Of a stretch of 64,000 nt of DNA, positions 44,724-53,714 are shown piece by piece. A model generated the notes under the pieces. It had not been told where the DNA came from. It was given only the letters and a program-made list of their open reading frames with translations, and did not search any database. The stretch covers positions 8,558 through 72,557 of the forward strand of contig JAUXAX010000007.1 in assembly GCA_030619685.1 (NCBI GenBank), in the 5' to 3' direction. The stretch is from Dehalococcoidia bacterium (GTDB taxonomy: Bacteria > Chloroflexota > Dehalococcoidia > SZUA-161). A program made the translations under genes and the position numbers. Position 1 is the first letter of the stretch. Each line of letters begins with the position of its first letter.

Positions 44724-46208
44724 TTATGAACCCGCCTTCCTCAGAAAGAAGTCTGGCCTGAAGGGATCCCACCTGCCAACCAGCCGATCGAAGGCAGGAT
44801 GGGGCAATGTCTTTTTGAATATCCGATAGTAATACAGCTCCTCTACAGAAGACAGGTATGGGTTACCGTCTACCTTATTGAATTCTGCCAGTTCGCTTTC
44901 GGATATTTGCTTCTCAGCCTGCGAGCGCATGATATACGCTACACCTGAACCCTGAGCGAAGAACCGCTTTGGCTGATAAATGATGTGCTCGGGTAGACAA
45001 CCCTCGAAGGCCTGGCGTAGAACCCACTTTCCAGCTCGTTCCTGGCCGTGAATCTTGCAATCTATCGGAATCTTCATGCAAAAATCCATCACCTTGGCGT
45101 CAAGAAAGGGCGTACGGGTTTCTATGGAGTTTGCAGCCGCCAGTCTGTCCAACCTTTGCAACGCTGTGTTATGGGCAACATTGAGAAGCTGATCGACTAT
45201 ACCGGCAACCTCCTCCTGGTTCCTTCCCTGTCTGAACTGACCGTCATACCCAGCAAGGAATTCATCTGCTCCCTCTCCGGTGAAAACGCACTTGGTATGT
45301 GGACTGACAAACCGCGCTGCCAGGAAATTGGCTATCGCCCCGTGCACACAGCTCTCCTCGTACATCTCCTGGTGATAGATGGCCTGAGGCAATATCTCGT
45401 TTATCTCCTTTTCACTGAACATTAAGATGTGATGCTTGATGCCCAGATAGGCAGTCACATCCTTAGCCAGCGGGAGGTCTTTTCCTTCCTCCATACTCAC
45501 TGTAAAAGCTTCGATATCCGGCTTTATCTGATGGGCCATATAGATAATAAGGCTACTATCCAGACCGCCGCTTAGGAGAACCCCTCCTACGGCGTTGTCT
45601 TTCATCCGCTTCTCTACTGCCTCTTCCAGCAGTTGACGTGTTACCTTCTTGGCTTGCTCATAGTTCTCGAACTCAGGGGTCTCTACAGCTTCGCAGGTAT
45701 ATCGCTGGAACCCCAGTTCCCTGGAGTACACATAGCCAGGCGGAAACTCCTTTACATCGCCAGCAATGTCCACCAGGCTCTTTGCTTCAGAGGCGAAGCA
45801 AAAGCTCCCATCGCTACTATGCCCGTAGTACAGAGGTTTTACGCCCGCCCAATCACGAGCCAATATCATCCGACCCTTGTCAGATACAGCGCAGACAAAG
45901 TCACCATCTATCTTCTTGGCAAACTGCGTGCCGTACTTATCATACAGGGCCAGCACAGCCTCTGCATCAGTCATCTTCAATTTCTCTGGATTATATATAC
46001 GTCCATCAAGGACAACTGTCCTCTTACCATCAGATGCGTGATGTGAGCCATCCTTCGAACCTCCCCCTACGTTCAGCTCACAGCATCCCAGGTTTATCTC
46101 TCCATCCCGATATATCCAGGTCTCATGCGGCCCCCTATGCTTGATCCGCTCAAGCATCAGATCTAAACCACCGTTGTCAGCCCCTTGAATTCCAGCGATT
46201 CCTGCCAC
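44724..46208 (-). CDS. Asparagine-synthetase-like amide ligase with inactive glutaminase domain
   Basis: A 494-aa AsnB homologue. The class II glutaminase domain should begin M-C-G-I, with Cys2 as the nucleophile. Here it reads M-A-G-I-A-G (GTG start 46206-46208, then GCA), so glutamine hydrolysis should be lost. The synthetase domain is intact: PP-loop LLSGGLDSSLI, FTGEGADEFLAGY, and RLDRLAAANSIETRTPFLD. The enzyme probably uses free ammonia or another amine to make an amide via an adenylated acid. It is the last gene of the corrinoid methyltransferase cluster, 29 nt after a corrinoid protein, which suggests its substrate belongs to that route. Confidence 0.85.
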   Translation of the reverse strand: MAGIAGIQGADNGGLDLMLERIKHRGPHETWIYRDGEINLGCCELNVGGGSKDGSHHASDGKRTVVLDGRIYNPEKLKMTDAEAVLALYDKYGTQFAKKIDGDFVCAVSDKGRMILARDWAGVKPLYYGHSSDGSFCFASEAKSLVDIAGDVKEFPPGYVYSRELGFQRYTCEAVETPEFENYEQAKKVTRQLLEEAVEKRMKDNAVGGVLLSGGLDSSLIIYMAHQIKPDIEAFTVSMEEGKDLPLAKDVTAYLGIKHHILMFSEKEINEILPQAIYHQEMYEESCVHGAIANFLAARFVSPHTKCVFTGEGADEFLAGYDGQFRQGRNQEEVAGIVDQLLNVAHNTALQRLDRLAAANSIETRTPFLDAKVMDFCMKIPIDCKIHGQERAGKWVLRQAFEGCLPEHIIYQPKRFFAQGSGVAYIMRSQAEKQISESELAEFNKVDGNPYLSSVEELYYYRIFKKTLPHPAFDRLVGRWDPFRPDFFLRKAGS

Positions 46209-46237
46209 AATTACTCTCTTTCTTCGATATCGCTATA

Positions 46238-46927
46238 TCACGTCTTCGCTTGTTGGAACGAGTCGAGCACCTTAATAGCGTGAAAACCATCCACGCAATA
46301 GGCATCCGCTCCTATTTCCTGGGCATACTCACTAGACACTGCTGCTCCCCCAATCAGAACCCTGACCTTATCTCTAAGACCATTATCCTTAAGCGCCTCA
46401 ATTACCTCCCCCATGACCACCATTGTAGTAGTCAGCAAAGCGGAAAGCCCTAGAAAATCGGGGCTGTCTCGCTTGACAACTTCAACGATCTTCTCCGTAG
46501 GCACATCTATGCCCAGGTCTTCTACCTCGTAGCCCGACCCTTTGAGCAAGATGGCAACAATATTCTTTCCGATGTCGTGGATATCACCTTTTACCGTGGC
46601 TATGGCGAATTTCCCTTTTGTTTCAACAGACGAAGCTTCAAGATACGGCTTTAGAATATCCATAGCCGCACCTACCGCTTCGGCGGAGGCTAGCATGTCT
46701 GGGATGAAGTATTCCTTCGTGGAGAATTTCTCTCCTACAACCTGCATTCCTGCAGTTAGACCCCGTGCGATTATTGCCTCCAGAGGGATGTTTTCCTCCA
46801 GTGCTAACTGTGTTAGCTCCAATACCCCGGGCTTCCCGGACATACCTTCATCCACCCCCTCATCATCCACGGTCTTTCTTCCCTGGATAACATTTTCCTT
46901 AAGCAAGGCAATAATGTCTTCACTCAT
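46238..46927 (-). CDS. Corrinoid protein (MtbC/MttC type), copy 1
   Basis: A 229-aa B12-binding methyl carrier. The N-terminal helical cap (residues 1-90, GVLELTQLALEENIPLEAIIARGLTAGMQVVGEKFSTKEYFIPDML) precedes the Rossmann domain with the cobalt-ligating His in the D-x-H-x-x-G motif (GDIHDIGKNIV). LSALLTTTM and IGGAAVSSEYA follow as expected. ATG 46927 fits the GAGGAG spacing better than the first ATG. It accepts a methyl group from an MttB-family enzyme. Confidence 0.93.
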   Translation of the reverse strand: MSEDIIALLKENVIQGRKTVDDEGVDEGMSGKPGVLELTQLALEENIPLEAIIARGLTAGMQVVGEKFSTKEYFIPDMLASAEAVGAAMDILKPYLEASSVETKGKFAIATVKGDIHDIGKNIVAILLKGSGYEVEDLGIDVPTEKIVEVVKRDSPDFLGLSALLTTTMVVMGEVIEALKDNGLRDKVRVLIGGAAVSSEYAQEIGADAYCVDGFHAIKVLDSFQQAKT

Positions 46928-47145
46928 TACCATCTCCTCTGTTTAGATAACAGATGGTGTCTCTCTTTTAGTCATATGTCAAATGGCAACATCCAAATCT
47001 CCTGAGGGAGTTCAAATTTCAAAATCAAAAGTCCAAATCAAATCCAAATGTCAAATACTCTTCTTCCTTCACCACCTTTACTTATCCACCAATCTTTCTT
47101 CCAACTCATATACTCTTTTATCATTCGCCCTTTGAGCCCCATTTG

Positions 47146-47526
47146 TCATTTATTCCTTTTGGGCAACAGAATGGAAGAAAATATCAATGTTAGTTCTTGT
47201 GCCTCGTTCCATAGTTTCTTGCATTCGTCTTTTTTACCTGGATTTGCCCGTGCAATCATTCGTAGCCAATGTTTTGTTTCTTTTGACTCCTTCTTACAGA
47301 TAGCAATTTTATGCCGAAAATCTTTTTTCGATTCCGCCCCATCTGCCTCCATGTAATTGGCGCCTATACTTGTACTAGAACGAATAATCTGGCTAATCAG
47401 TTCATTGTTAACCCTATCCTGTGGTAATGTTTTAACAAAATCAATGACATTTTCTCCAAATAGGGCAGTTCTCTCTTCCAGATCGTAGACCTTCTTGTCA
47501 TTTGGATTTTCGGCTTTATTTGTCAT
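47146..47526 (-). CDS. Four-helix bundle protein (S23/IVS family)
   Basis: A 126-aa protein matching the family: YDLEERTALFGENVIDFVKTLP, the hallmark SSTSIGANYMEADGAESKKDFRHKIAICKKESKETKHWLRMI, and a C-terminal helix. I use ATG 47524-47526 (MTNKAENPND). These proteins are found as ORFs in 23S rRNA intervening sequences and scattered in genomes, often flanked by AAATCCAAA-type repeats, which are visible here at about 47030-47050 and 47500. It looks like an insertion into the methyltransferase operon. Confidence 0.85.
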   Translation of the reverse strand: MTNKAENPNDKKVYDLEERTALFGENVIDFVKTLPQDRVNNELISQIIRSSTSIGANYMEADGAESKKDFRHKIAICKKESKETKHWLRMIARANPGKKDECKKLWNEAQELTLIFSSILLPKRNK

Positions 47527-47570
47527 TCGAGCTTTGGAATTTATCCTTCCCCCATGAAGGGTCACTATAT

Positions 47571-49103
47571 TTATTCGTATACGTTCAGCCTGGGCAATAG
47601 GCCAGGAATCTCTTTGAATATCCTGCTAGTGATGGTGGGATCTATGTGCTCTACAGGTTTCGCAAGAAGCTCATTCATCCTCTCGTAGGCTAGTGCGAAC
47701 ACATTATCCATCTCCCCATCCCCTTCAAAGGGATAGGGCGCTGAAAGTTCCCCGCTACGCATCACGCGGCGTATATAGCTGATGTAGAGCTTCTGTGGCG
47801 TGGCCACCGCTTCTCTTATTTGCTTCCAGGTCTCAGCGATCTCTGTTTCGTTAATCCGCGGCGGCCTCAGGAAGAACTTGATCATCTGAAAATGGGCATC
47901 ATCTATGACAGCCTGGAGAAGACAGAAAACTGAGTTGCAGTCGAGGAGACCGTATGCACAGTGCAAGTACTGGGGCCCGCTCAGAGTGACTAGTATATCT
48001 GAGAACAATCTCTCAATTGAGGCCTGTGTCCCCGGCGTCTTCGTGTCGCAAACGCCCGCGGTAGAGTAGTTGGGCAATTTGTAGAATCGTGCCATTTGAA
48101 CGCAGTCGACGGTGTACTGGCTGGTTTCAACGGCACCATAGGAATCGCCAAGAGTATCCATCCGCGCTCTAACGGGCACGCTCCCGTAGATCACCGGTGT
48201 TCCCTGATTGACCAACTGGCTCAATGCTATGCCTGCTAGGACTTCAGCGTTTATTTGAGCCATAATGCCAGCTTCCTTGATAGGAGCAGTGCTTCCAGCC
48301 TGTGGTGAGGAGGAAACCACTATAGGTAGCCCCCTCCTGCAAATCGCAATAAGAGTGTCTGTCGTATCGTCAACGAATTGCAGAGGACTCTTGACCAAAC
48401 AGGTGATAAAGGAAATGATGGGGTTTTCCTTGAGTTCGTCTTCGCCTCCAGCTATTAGCTTTGCCATGTTGACCACGTTATCCAGCTGTTTCAGGCTGGT
48501 TAGCCCTGACATAACATGTTTGGTGGTGTTATTCAACGAGGCAAAGAATTTGTTAACATCCTTATTGTCCTCTGTGATATCTTTATCCTGGATATTTACA
48601 GTACGGATGTAGCCATCCAGAGTAACCAGATGCTCACAGACATGCGCTGACTGGCAGAGGTCAGCAACCGTACCACGTCGCGGGTGAAATTCAGGAACCC
48701 GAATCTCAGTGCTGGGGTCAGATTTCTTAACATAGGTTGGGAACTCAACATCCAGCCAGATATTGGTTTCAGAGCCGGAAATGAAGTGTACCCTTGGCTC
48801 TTCACCATTCATCATCAGAGTGTTGTCCAGGTTCCTGGCACCTAACTTGACTGTCTTGGGTGCGCTATCGAGAGCATCGAGAACAAGTTTCTCCGGAATC
48901 TTCACCAGCCAGCATGGGTGGTCACTGGGAGAGACTGAGGTAACCTCCGCGCCGTTGCCATCGAATATCTCGGCCGCTTCACGATTAAAACATGTCAAGC
49001 CAGGATCATTCAGAATCTCCATGGAAGCATGGTGAATCTGCATTACCTGTTCCTTGGTCATCCTCTCGTAAGGGGTATCAATCAGAATTCCTTCTCTGGG
49101 CAC
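47571..49103 (-). CDS. MttB-superfamily (trimethylamine-methyltransferase-like) corrinoid methyltransferase, copy 1
   Basis: A 510-aa MttB-family protein with no in-frame TAG, so it is a non-pyrrolysine member like the glycine-betaine type MtgB. Family-typical stretches include EVLAGIALSQLVNQGTPVIYGS and GPQYLHCAYGLLDCNSVF. Start is GTG 49103 after GAGGAGA. Family members demethylate quaternary amines such as glycine betaine, proline betaine or carnitine and methylate a corrinoid protein. Neighbouring corrinoid and methyl-THF enzymes support this. The substrate cannot be told from sequence. Confidence 0.92.
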   Translation of the reverse strand: MPREGILIDTPYERMTKEQVMQIHHASMEILNDPGLTCFNREAAEIFDGNGAEVTSVSPSDHPCWLVKIPEKLVLDALDSAPKTVKLGARNLDNTLMMNGEEPRVHFISGSETNIWLDVEFPTYVKKSDPSTEIRVPEFHPRRGTVADLCQSAHVCEHLVTLDGYIRTVNIQDKDITEDNKDVNKFFASLNNTTKHVMSGLTSLKQLDNVVNMAKLIAGGEDELKENPIISFITCLVKSPLQFVDDTTDTLIAICRRGLPIVVSSSPQAGSTAPIKEAGIMAQINAEVLAGIALSQLVNQGTPVIYGSVPVRARMDTLGDSYGAVETSQYTVDCVQMARFYKLPNYSTAGVCDTKTPGTQASIERLFSDILVTLSGPQYLHCAYGLLDCNSVFCLLQAVIDDAHFQMIKFFLRPPRINETEIAETWKQIREAVATPQKLYISYIRRVMRSGELSAPYPFEGDGEMDNVFALAYERMNELLAKPVEHIDPTITSRIFKEIPGLLPRLNVYE

Positions 49104-49308
49104 TTTATCTCTCCTCGTTAGATTCCCAGTCCCGTCTTGAACCGTAGTGAGAGCCCTTGGAGGCTATCTGAGAAAGCATCAGTGAGCACACCTGGTGGAA
49201 CATACTCCTTGAAAACAGCCCATCTTAAGATCAAAATGGGAGATATCTGCCGATAACGGCCGCTGAGGCAAGACACCGGCGAGGACCTATCTTATACGTA
49301 GCGACACC

Positions 49309-49998
49309 TCACTTATCCTCAGCAGAGCGCAGAGCTTCCACTACTCGTACCGCATTAAAACCGTCTGCTCCATAGCCATCAGCACCTATGCTTACAGCGA
49401 ATTCTTCCGAGACCGGAGCTCCGCCAACGATGACCTTCACGCTGTCCCTCAGCCCGCTCTCCCTCAGCGCCTCGATGACATTCACCATATGCCTCATAGT
49501 GCTGGTTAGCAATGCGGATAAGCCCAAGAATTGAGGCCTCTCTTCTCTCACGGCCTCCACGATAGTCTGAGCATCAATGTCATTTCCCAGATCGTTGACC
49601 GTGTAACCAGCTCCCCGAAGCAATATGGAGACAATGTTCTTCCCGATATCGTGAAGGTCTCCTCTTACCGTGGCCACAATTATCTTGCCCTTAGGCTTTA
49701 TACCACTCTTGCCAAGGTGGGGTTCCAGGATTTCCATGGCTGCTCCCACGGCTTCAGCAGAGGCCAGCATGTCTGGGATATAGTATTCCTCCGCCTCAAA
49801 TTTCTGTCCCACAATGACCATGCCCGCGGTAAGCCCCCTATTGATTATGTGCTCCACACCTATGCCCCGAGCGATGGCTTCCTGGGTAAGCTCGACAACT
49901 CCAGGTTGTCCTTCCATCCCCTCCTCTAGCCCTTCATCCTCCCGAGTTACTCTCCCCTGGATGACATTTTCTTTTATGAGGCCAAGCGTATCCTCCAC
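49309..49998 (-). CDS. Corrinoid protein (MtbC/MttC type), copy 2
   Basis: A 229-aa paralogue of the 46238-46927 protein, with the same cap domain (GVVELTQEAIARGIGVEHIINRGLTAGMVIVGQKFEAEEYYIPDML) and cobalt-binding GDLHDIGKNIVSILLRGAGY. GTG start with GAGGGAG upstream. It lies between the methyl-THF methyltransferase and MttB copy 1, so each MttB may have its own carrier or share both. Confidence 0.93.
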   Translation of the reverse strand: MEDTLGLIKENVIQGRVTREDEGLEEGMEGQPGVVELTQEAIARGIGVEHIINRGLTAGMVIVGQKFEAEEYYIPDMLASAEAVGAAMEILEPHLGKSGIKPKGKIIVATVRGDLHDIGKNIVSILLRGAGYTVNDLGNDIDAQTIVEAVREERPQFLGLSALLTSTMRHMVNVIEALRESGLRDSVKVIVGGAPVSEEFAVSIGADGYGADGFNAVRVVEALRSAEDK

Positions 49999-50103
49999 TA
50001 TATTCTCCCTCTAAGTTTAGTGATCTCCCAGGTTTGCCAAAGGGATGGGCAACCGCCGAAGATACACCATATCTGATCCTTCTCGTCGCGCCCCCCATCT
50101 CTT

Positions 50104-50913
50104 CTAATCTACCAAAAGGCCCTTCCTATGGGCCCTGATAAACCCTTTGCATAAGAGGTCTTTTCCAGTGAGCATGTCAGCAACCCTGACAAGGCTCATC
50201 ATCTTGGCATCGAGGGGGTTCAAGATCACGGCATCAAGGCCCGCATAGGCTGCCATCAATAGAAAAGCTCGGTTGACCATCCTCCTCTGAGGCAGCCCAT
50301 AGGAAATGTTGCTAAGTCCCATCACAGTCTTGGCAGACGGATAGCGGGATTTAATCTGCTCGATGGTCTTTAAAGTAACCAGCCCCTGGGTCGAATCCAC
50401 AGCAATGGGGAGCACCAGGGGGTCAAAGAATATCTGCTCCTCCCCGACACCTAGCCGAGTCAAGTGCGTCACTATCAGCTCACAGGCAGCCAGTCGCTCC
50501 TCGACATTGTTGGGTATCCCCCCCGTTCCCATGGCCAGAGCTACCAACATAGCCTGGCGCTGCGCTGCCAAGGGACCGACGGATTCCAGCTTCTCACGCT
50601 CAGCATTGACCGAGTTAATCATCACCCTATCAGCATGGTATTTGCGCAGGGCGGCTTCTATGACACTCGGGACGTCGCTATCAATAGCTAGCGGCTTGTC
50701 CGTGACTGCCTGGACCACCTCTACCAGCCACTCCATGGCGGCTTCTGGCTGCTCCCAGGCCTCGTGGCCTACACCGGCGTTTACATCGATGAAATCGGCC
50801 CCAGCAGCAGACTGTGACCTAGCGAGATTCTCCAGGAATTCCCGGTCTTTGCTGGAGATGGCTTCCCCTACAGACCTGTTTGATGCATTGATGTTCTCAC
50901 CGATTACTAGCAT
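50104..50913 (-). CDS. Methyltetrahydrofolate:corrinoid methyltransferase (pterin-binding, MtgA/AcsE-like)
   Basis: A 269-aa TIM-barrel of the DHPS/pterin-binding family: MLVIGENINASNRSV at the start, AGADFIDVNAGVG, KPLAIDSDVP, VMINSVNAE, and ILNPLDAKMM late in the protein. It moves a methyl group from the corrinoid protein to tetrahydrofolate (or the reverse). ATG 50913 has GGAG close upstream, while the frame extends four codons further. Its place between MttB copy 2 and corrinoid copy 2 fits an MtgB/C/A-like pathway into C1 metabolism. Confidence 0.9.
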   Translation of the reverse strand: MLVIGENINASNRSVGEAISSKDREFLENLARSQSAAGADFIDVNAGVGHEAWEQPEAAMEWLVEVVQAVTDKPLAIDSDVPSVIEAALRKYHADRVMINSVNAEREKLESVGPLAAQRQAMLVALAMGTGGIPNNVEERLAACELIVTHLTRLGVGEEQIFFDPLVLPIAVDSTQGLVTLKTIEQIKSRYPSAKTVMGLSNISYGLPQRRMVNRAFLLMAAYAGLDAVILNPLDAKMMSLVRVADMLTGKDLLCKGFIRAHRKGLLVD

Positions 50914-50980
50914 ACTACTCCACAAAACAGTTCACAGGGGGTCAGCAATCAGCCATTCCTTTGATCTCCGTGAACCGCTA

Positions 50981-52450
50981 TCAGTCTACGATGCCAGCTA
51001 TCTCCGAGAGCACCTGGCCTCTCGTGGTTTCAGGTAAGCTGAAATGACGTGCTGCCATAATCTCTTTCACTTTTTCCGCCGCCCTCTCCCAGGTGGTTTT
51101 TCCACCCCGAGCCTCCCAATCCTCCCTGCTATCCCTATTGCTAAGGGAGGGTTCATAGTGCTCGCTCCGCATAAACCGCCTGGTATGCTTTGCAGTGACG
51201 AAATTGCCCCCTGGGCCCACATCTTTGATGAGATCAAAGGCCAGCGTGTCTTCGTTTACCTTTATGCCCTCGACCGCCCTCATTACCATTCCCAGTATCT
51301 CGTTATCTATGACATACTTCTCGTAGGAGACAGTGAGAGCGAATTCCATCAGCCCTGCAGCATCGTGAATGAAATTTGCACCGGCCAGAGCGCAGAGCAG
51401 GGTGGTGATTGCAGATTCATAGCCACTCTGTGCGTCCAACACCTTGGAGTCGGTCATGCCACCAGTGGCGTAGAAGGGGAGTTTGTAGAACTGGGCCATC
51501 TGGGCACCAGCCGCATTGATGAGGCCCATTTCAACGGAGCCAGCCAGATACTTGAGGTCCCTGAGATCCGTGTTGCTGGATACCGAGCCAAGAATAACCG
51601 GTGTCCCCGGATTGACAATCTGGGTAAGCATCACGCCCATCAAGGAGTCAACGGTCTGGATCACCAGGTTCCCAGCGAGCGTCACCGGTGAGGTAGCTCC
51701 GCACAGTGGCTCAGCAGGACAGACCACGGGTATGCCACTTTTGGCAATGGCTGCGATGAAGTCACCGTATTCCCCATCCATCTTCAGCGGGCTTATGCTG
51801 CAGGCTATCATGGAGATAATAGGGCGCTGGCGAAGTCTCTCGCCAGAGCCAGCAACGATCTCCGCCATCCGTATCACCTGTTTAACTCCATCGAAGGTGA
51901 AAAGCCCTCCCATGACATGCGTGGTGGGATTGTCTAGACCGGCAAAGAAGCGGTTTACATCCACCTGCTCTACGGGCAACTCGTTGGGGTAGGTAGGCAG
52001 TAGGAAAAGATGAATATTATCTAGCCCATCGACCAGTTTGGCAATGCGCTTTAAGTCGTCCAGGGTAGCCAACTGCTTTTCCCCGGTCTCCTGACGGTAC
52101 ACATAGAGAGCGGTTCCCCCAGTCCCTGTATAGACGCGGTTTCCGCCGAGGAGAATGTCGTGCTTCTCATCCTGGCCACAGAGCCTGACCTCCGACGGTG
52201 CCGTTCCTATGAGCTCCATGGCCTTTTTCTGAGGCAGGCGCACCAAGCGCCTTTCGTGGTCTACCGAGGCCCCCGCTCCCCTGAAAAGTCCTAGTGCAGT
52301 ATCTGAGTTTACCTGAAAGCCTACTTCCTCGATTACCTGTATCGCGGTCTGGTGAACCTTATGTATGGCCTCTTCGGTAAGGGGCTTGAAGCTACCTCCT
52401 GCTAGTCCTCTTCGAACCATATCCTGAGATTCTACCTTCTTCCCCGACAA
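50981..52450 (-). CDS. MttB-superfamily corrinoid methyltransferase, copy 2
   Basis: A 489-aa paralogue of the 47571-49103 protein, also without pyrrolysine. It shares family positions such as LMGVMLTQIVNPGTPVILGSV and AGANFIHDAAGLMEFALTVSYEKYVIDNE, but overall identity with copy 1 looks low, implying a different substrate. The start could be TTG 52450 (18-bp overlap with the upstream gene) or ATG 52420. It comes second in the cluster after the activation-domain protein. Confidence 0.92.
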   Translation of the reverse strand: MSGKKVESQDMVRRGLAGGSFKPLTEEAIHKVHQTAIQVIEEVGFQVNSDTALGLFRGAGASVDHERRLVRLPQKKAMELIGTAPSEVRLCGQDEKHDILLGGNRVYTGTGGTALYVYRQETGEKQLATLDDLKRIAKLVDGLDNIHLFLLPTYPNELPVEQVDVNRFFAGLDNPTTHVMGGLFTFDGVKQVIRMAEIVAGSGERLRQRPIISMIACSISPLKMDGEYGDFIAAIAKSGIPVVCPAEPLCGATSPVTLAGNLVIQTVDSLMGVMLTQIVNPGTPVILGSVSSNTDLRDLKYLAGSVEMGLINAAGAQMAQFYKLPFYATGGMTDSKVLDAQSGYESAITTLLCALAGANFIHDAAGLMEFALTVSYEKYVIDNEILGMVMRAVEGIKVNEDTLAFDLIKDVGPGGNFVTAKHTRRFMRSEHYEPSLSNRDSREDWEARGGKTTWERAAEKVKEIMAARHFSLPETTRGQVLSEIAGIVD

Positions 52451-53139
52451 TCGTCTTTGTCACAGGTCTTGCACGGATTATAATCCTCTACGTTGCCCTC
52501 GGAGGGTCCCAAGCCGATAATGCCTGAAATCGACTTTTGTGGGATCATTAGACACCGATCAGTCAAGTGAACTCCTGCCGAATCACCAGTCACTGCACGG
52601 AAGACTGCCCTCTGCTGGCTTATGTCCCAGTCACAATAGCCAGGGCTGAAACGCCTGCTAATGACAAACCCTTCCGCATGAGCTGCTTTCTCTATCATGT
52701 TTTGAACAAAATCAGCTACCTTCTCAACAGCATCCGATCCTATTGCATCCAGCACAGAGGCCTGAAGTATGAGTCCATCCTCAGCTAGCTTGCTGGTCAT
52801 TTCCTCCAGGTGACTGCCTATTGTCACCAACAACACCGCAACCCTACGGCATTGTCTCAGCAACCGGGCGATGACCTCGCTTTCAAAGACAATAAGATGA
52901 GAAAGAAGATCGTCCGAACCTTCTACAAAAACGCGGGAGTCTTGAACCAGCTCGATATCCCTGATGACATATGAAAATGAAGGCACAATAAGGTGGTGAG
53001 CCTCCTCTGCATACTCCTCGATCAAAGACGAGATACGCGCCGGCGGCTCGCTATCAGCGCTATATCCTAGATAGCTACATACACTCTTTGTGTCGATCTC
53101 CATATCAACCTCGTAACTAATGACGGCCATCTTGTTCAC
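52432..53139 (-). CDS. B12-dependent methionine synthase activation-domain protein
   Basis: A 235-aa stand-alone Met_synt_B12 domain: an N-terminal SYLGYS motif, LLVTIGSHLEEM, AIGSDAVEKVADFVQNMI, then RFSPGYCDWDISQQRAVFRAV and the late LMIPQKSISGIIGLGP. The C-terminus carries three Cys (CKTCDKDDC). In MetH this domain uses SAM to reactivate cob(II)alamin. Here it may reactivate or load the corrinoid carriers of the cluster, in place of RamA-type activators. It is the first gene of the presumed operon. Confidence 0.85.
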   Translation of the reverse strand: MNKMAVISYEVDMEIDTKSVCSYLGYSADSEPPARISSLIEEYAEEAHHLIVPSFSYVIRDIELVQDSRVFVEGSDDLLSHLIVFESEVIARLLRQCRRVAVLLVTIGSHLEEMTSKLAEDGLILQASVLDAIGSDAVEKVADFVQNMIEKAAHAEGFVISRRFSPGYCDWDISQQRAVFRAVTGDSAGVHLTDRCLMIPQKSISGIIGLGPSEGNVEDYNPCKTCDKDDCRGRR

Positions 53140-53564
53140 ACCTCTTTCATCTGATACATAAGGAGCAGGTTAAGGGGCTTGTGCCTCTACGCCAACAAAT
53201 CCAAGACATGTGTTGCCAATATAGAGGGTAATTCGCTGCGTTGCTGCGGAAAAGAAGGGTTTTAGGGGAACTAAAGACCAAGAGAGGTTACTGGAGGACT
53301 ATAAGGGGAAAACCAAGATGCTATCCACCCACGGATAGTGCGGATAGAGGCCCCCTGCTTATATGCGATACTTCTTGCATCAGATCACTTTGTGACCTCC
53401 TCGCGAGATTTCTCGCTCCTCTCTAAACTTTCGGTCTTCGACAACGCCTATTCTAGCACATCAGCCCCCCCGCTGTCCAGCCCCCTAAAATAGGGTTCTG
53501 CTCGGATAATGCTGCTTGCATTCAAACGGAATTCGATGTATACTCTAAGAAAGTGAATATTGAA
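53140..53564. other. Intergenic region upstream of the TPP riboswitch
   Basis: The region contains no supported gene and separates the divergent methyltransferase operon from thiC. Promoters for both must lie here; none is clear enough to call. Confidence 0.4.
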
Positions 53565-53649
53565 CCGCTAGGGGGGCTCAGAGGCTGAGAGGTGGCAGTG
53601 ACACCAACCCTTGGAACCTGATCTCGGTAATCCGAGCGTAGGAAAGCGG
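53565..53649 (+). ncRNA. TPP riboswitch (THI box)
   Basis: P1 is CCGCT/AGCGG. The conserved thi-box sequence includes GCTGAGAGGT, ACCCTTGGAACCTGATC and CGGTAATCCGAGCGTAGGAA, which form the pyrimidine and pyrophosphate sensor helices. It lies just upstream of thiC and should reduce expression when TPP is bound. Confidence 0.95.
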
Positions 53650-53667
53650 ATACTACAGACAGAAAGT

Positions 53668-53700
53668 GACCGCGAACCTGGGTTCGTGGTCTTTTGCTTT
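53668..53700 (+). terminator. Expression-platform terminator of the TPP riboswitch
   Basis: GACCGCGAAC and GTTCGTGGTC form a 10-bp stem (one G-T) with a CTGG loop, followed by TTTTGCTTT. Position between the riboswitch and thiC suggests transcriptional attenuation. Confidence 0.8.
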
Positions 53701-53714
53701 CAGGGGGAATGGGG

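Noticed and set aside
47571..52450. Pyrrolysine-encoding TAG in the MttB-family genes
   Set aside because: Both genes are full length with no in-frame TAG, so they are non-pyrrolysine members.
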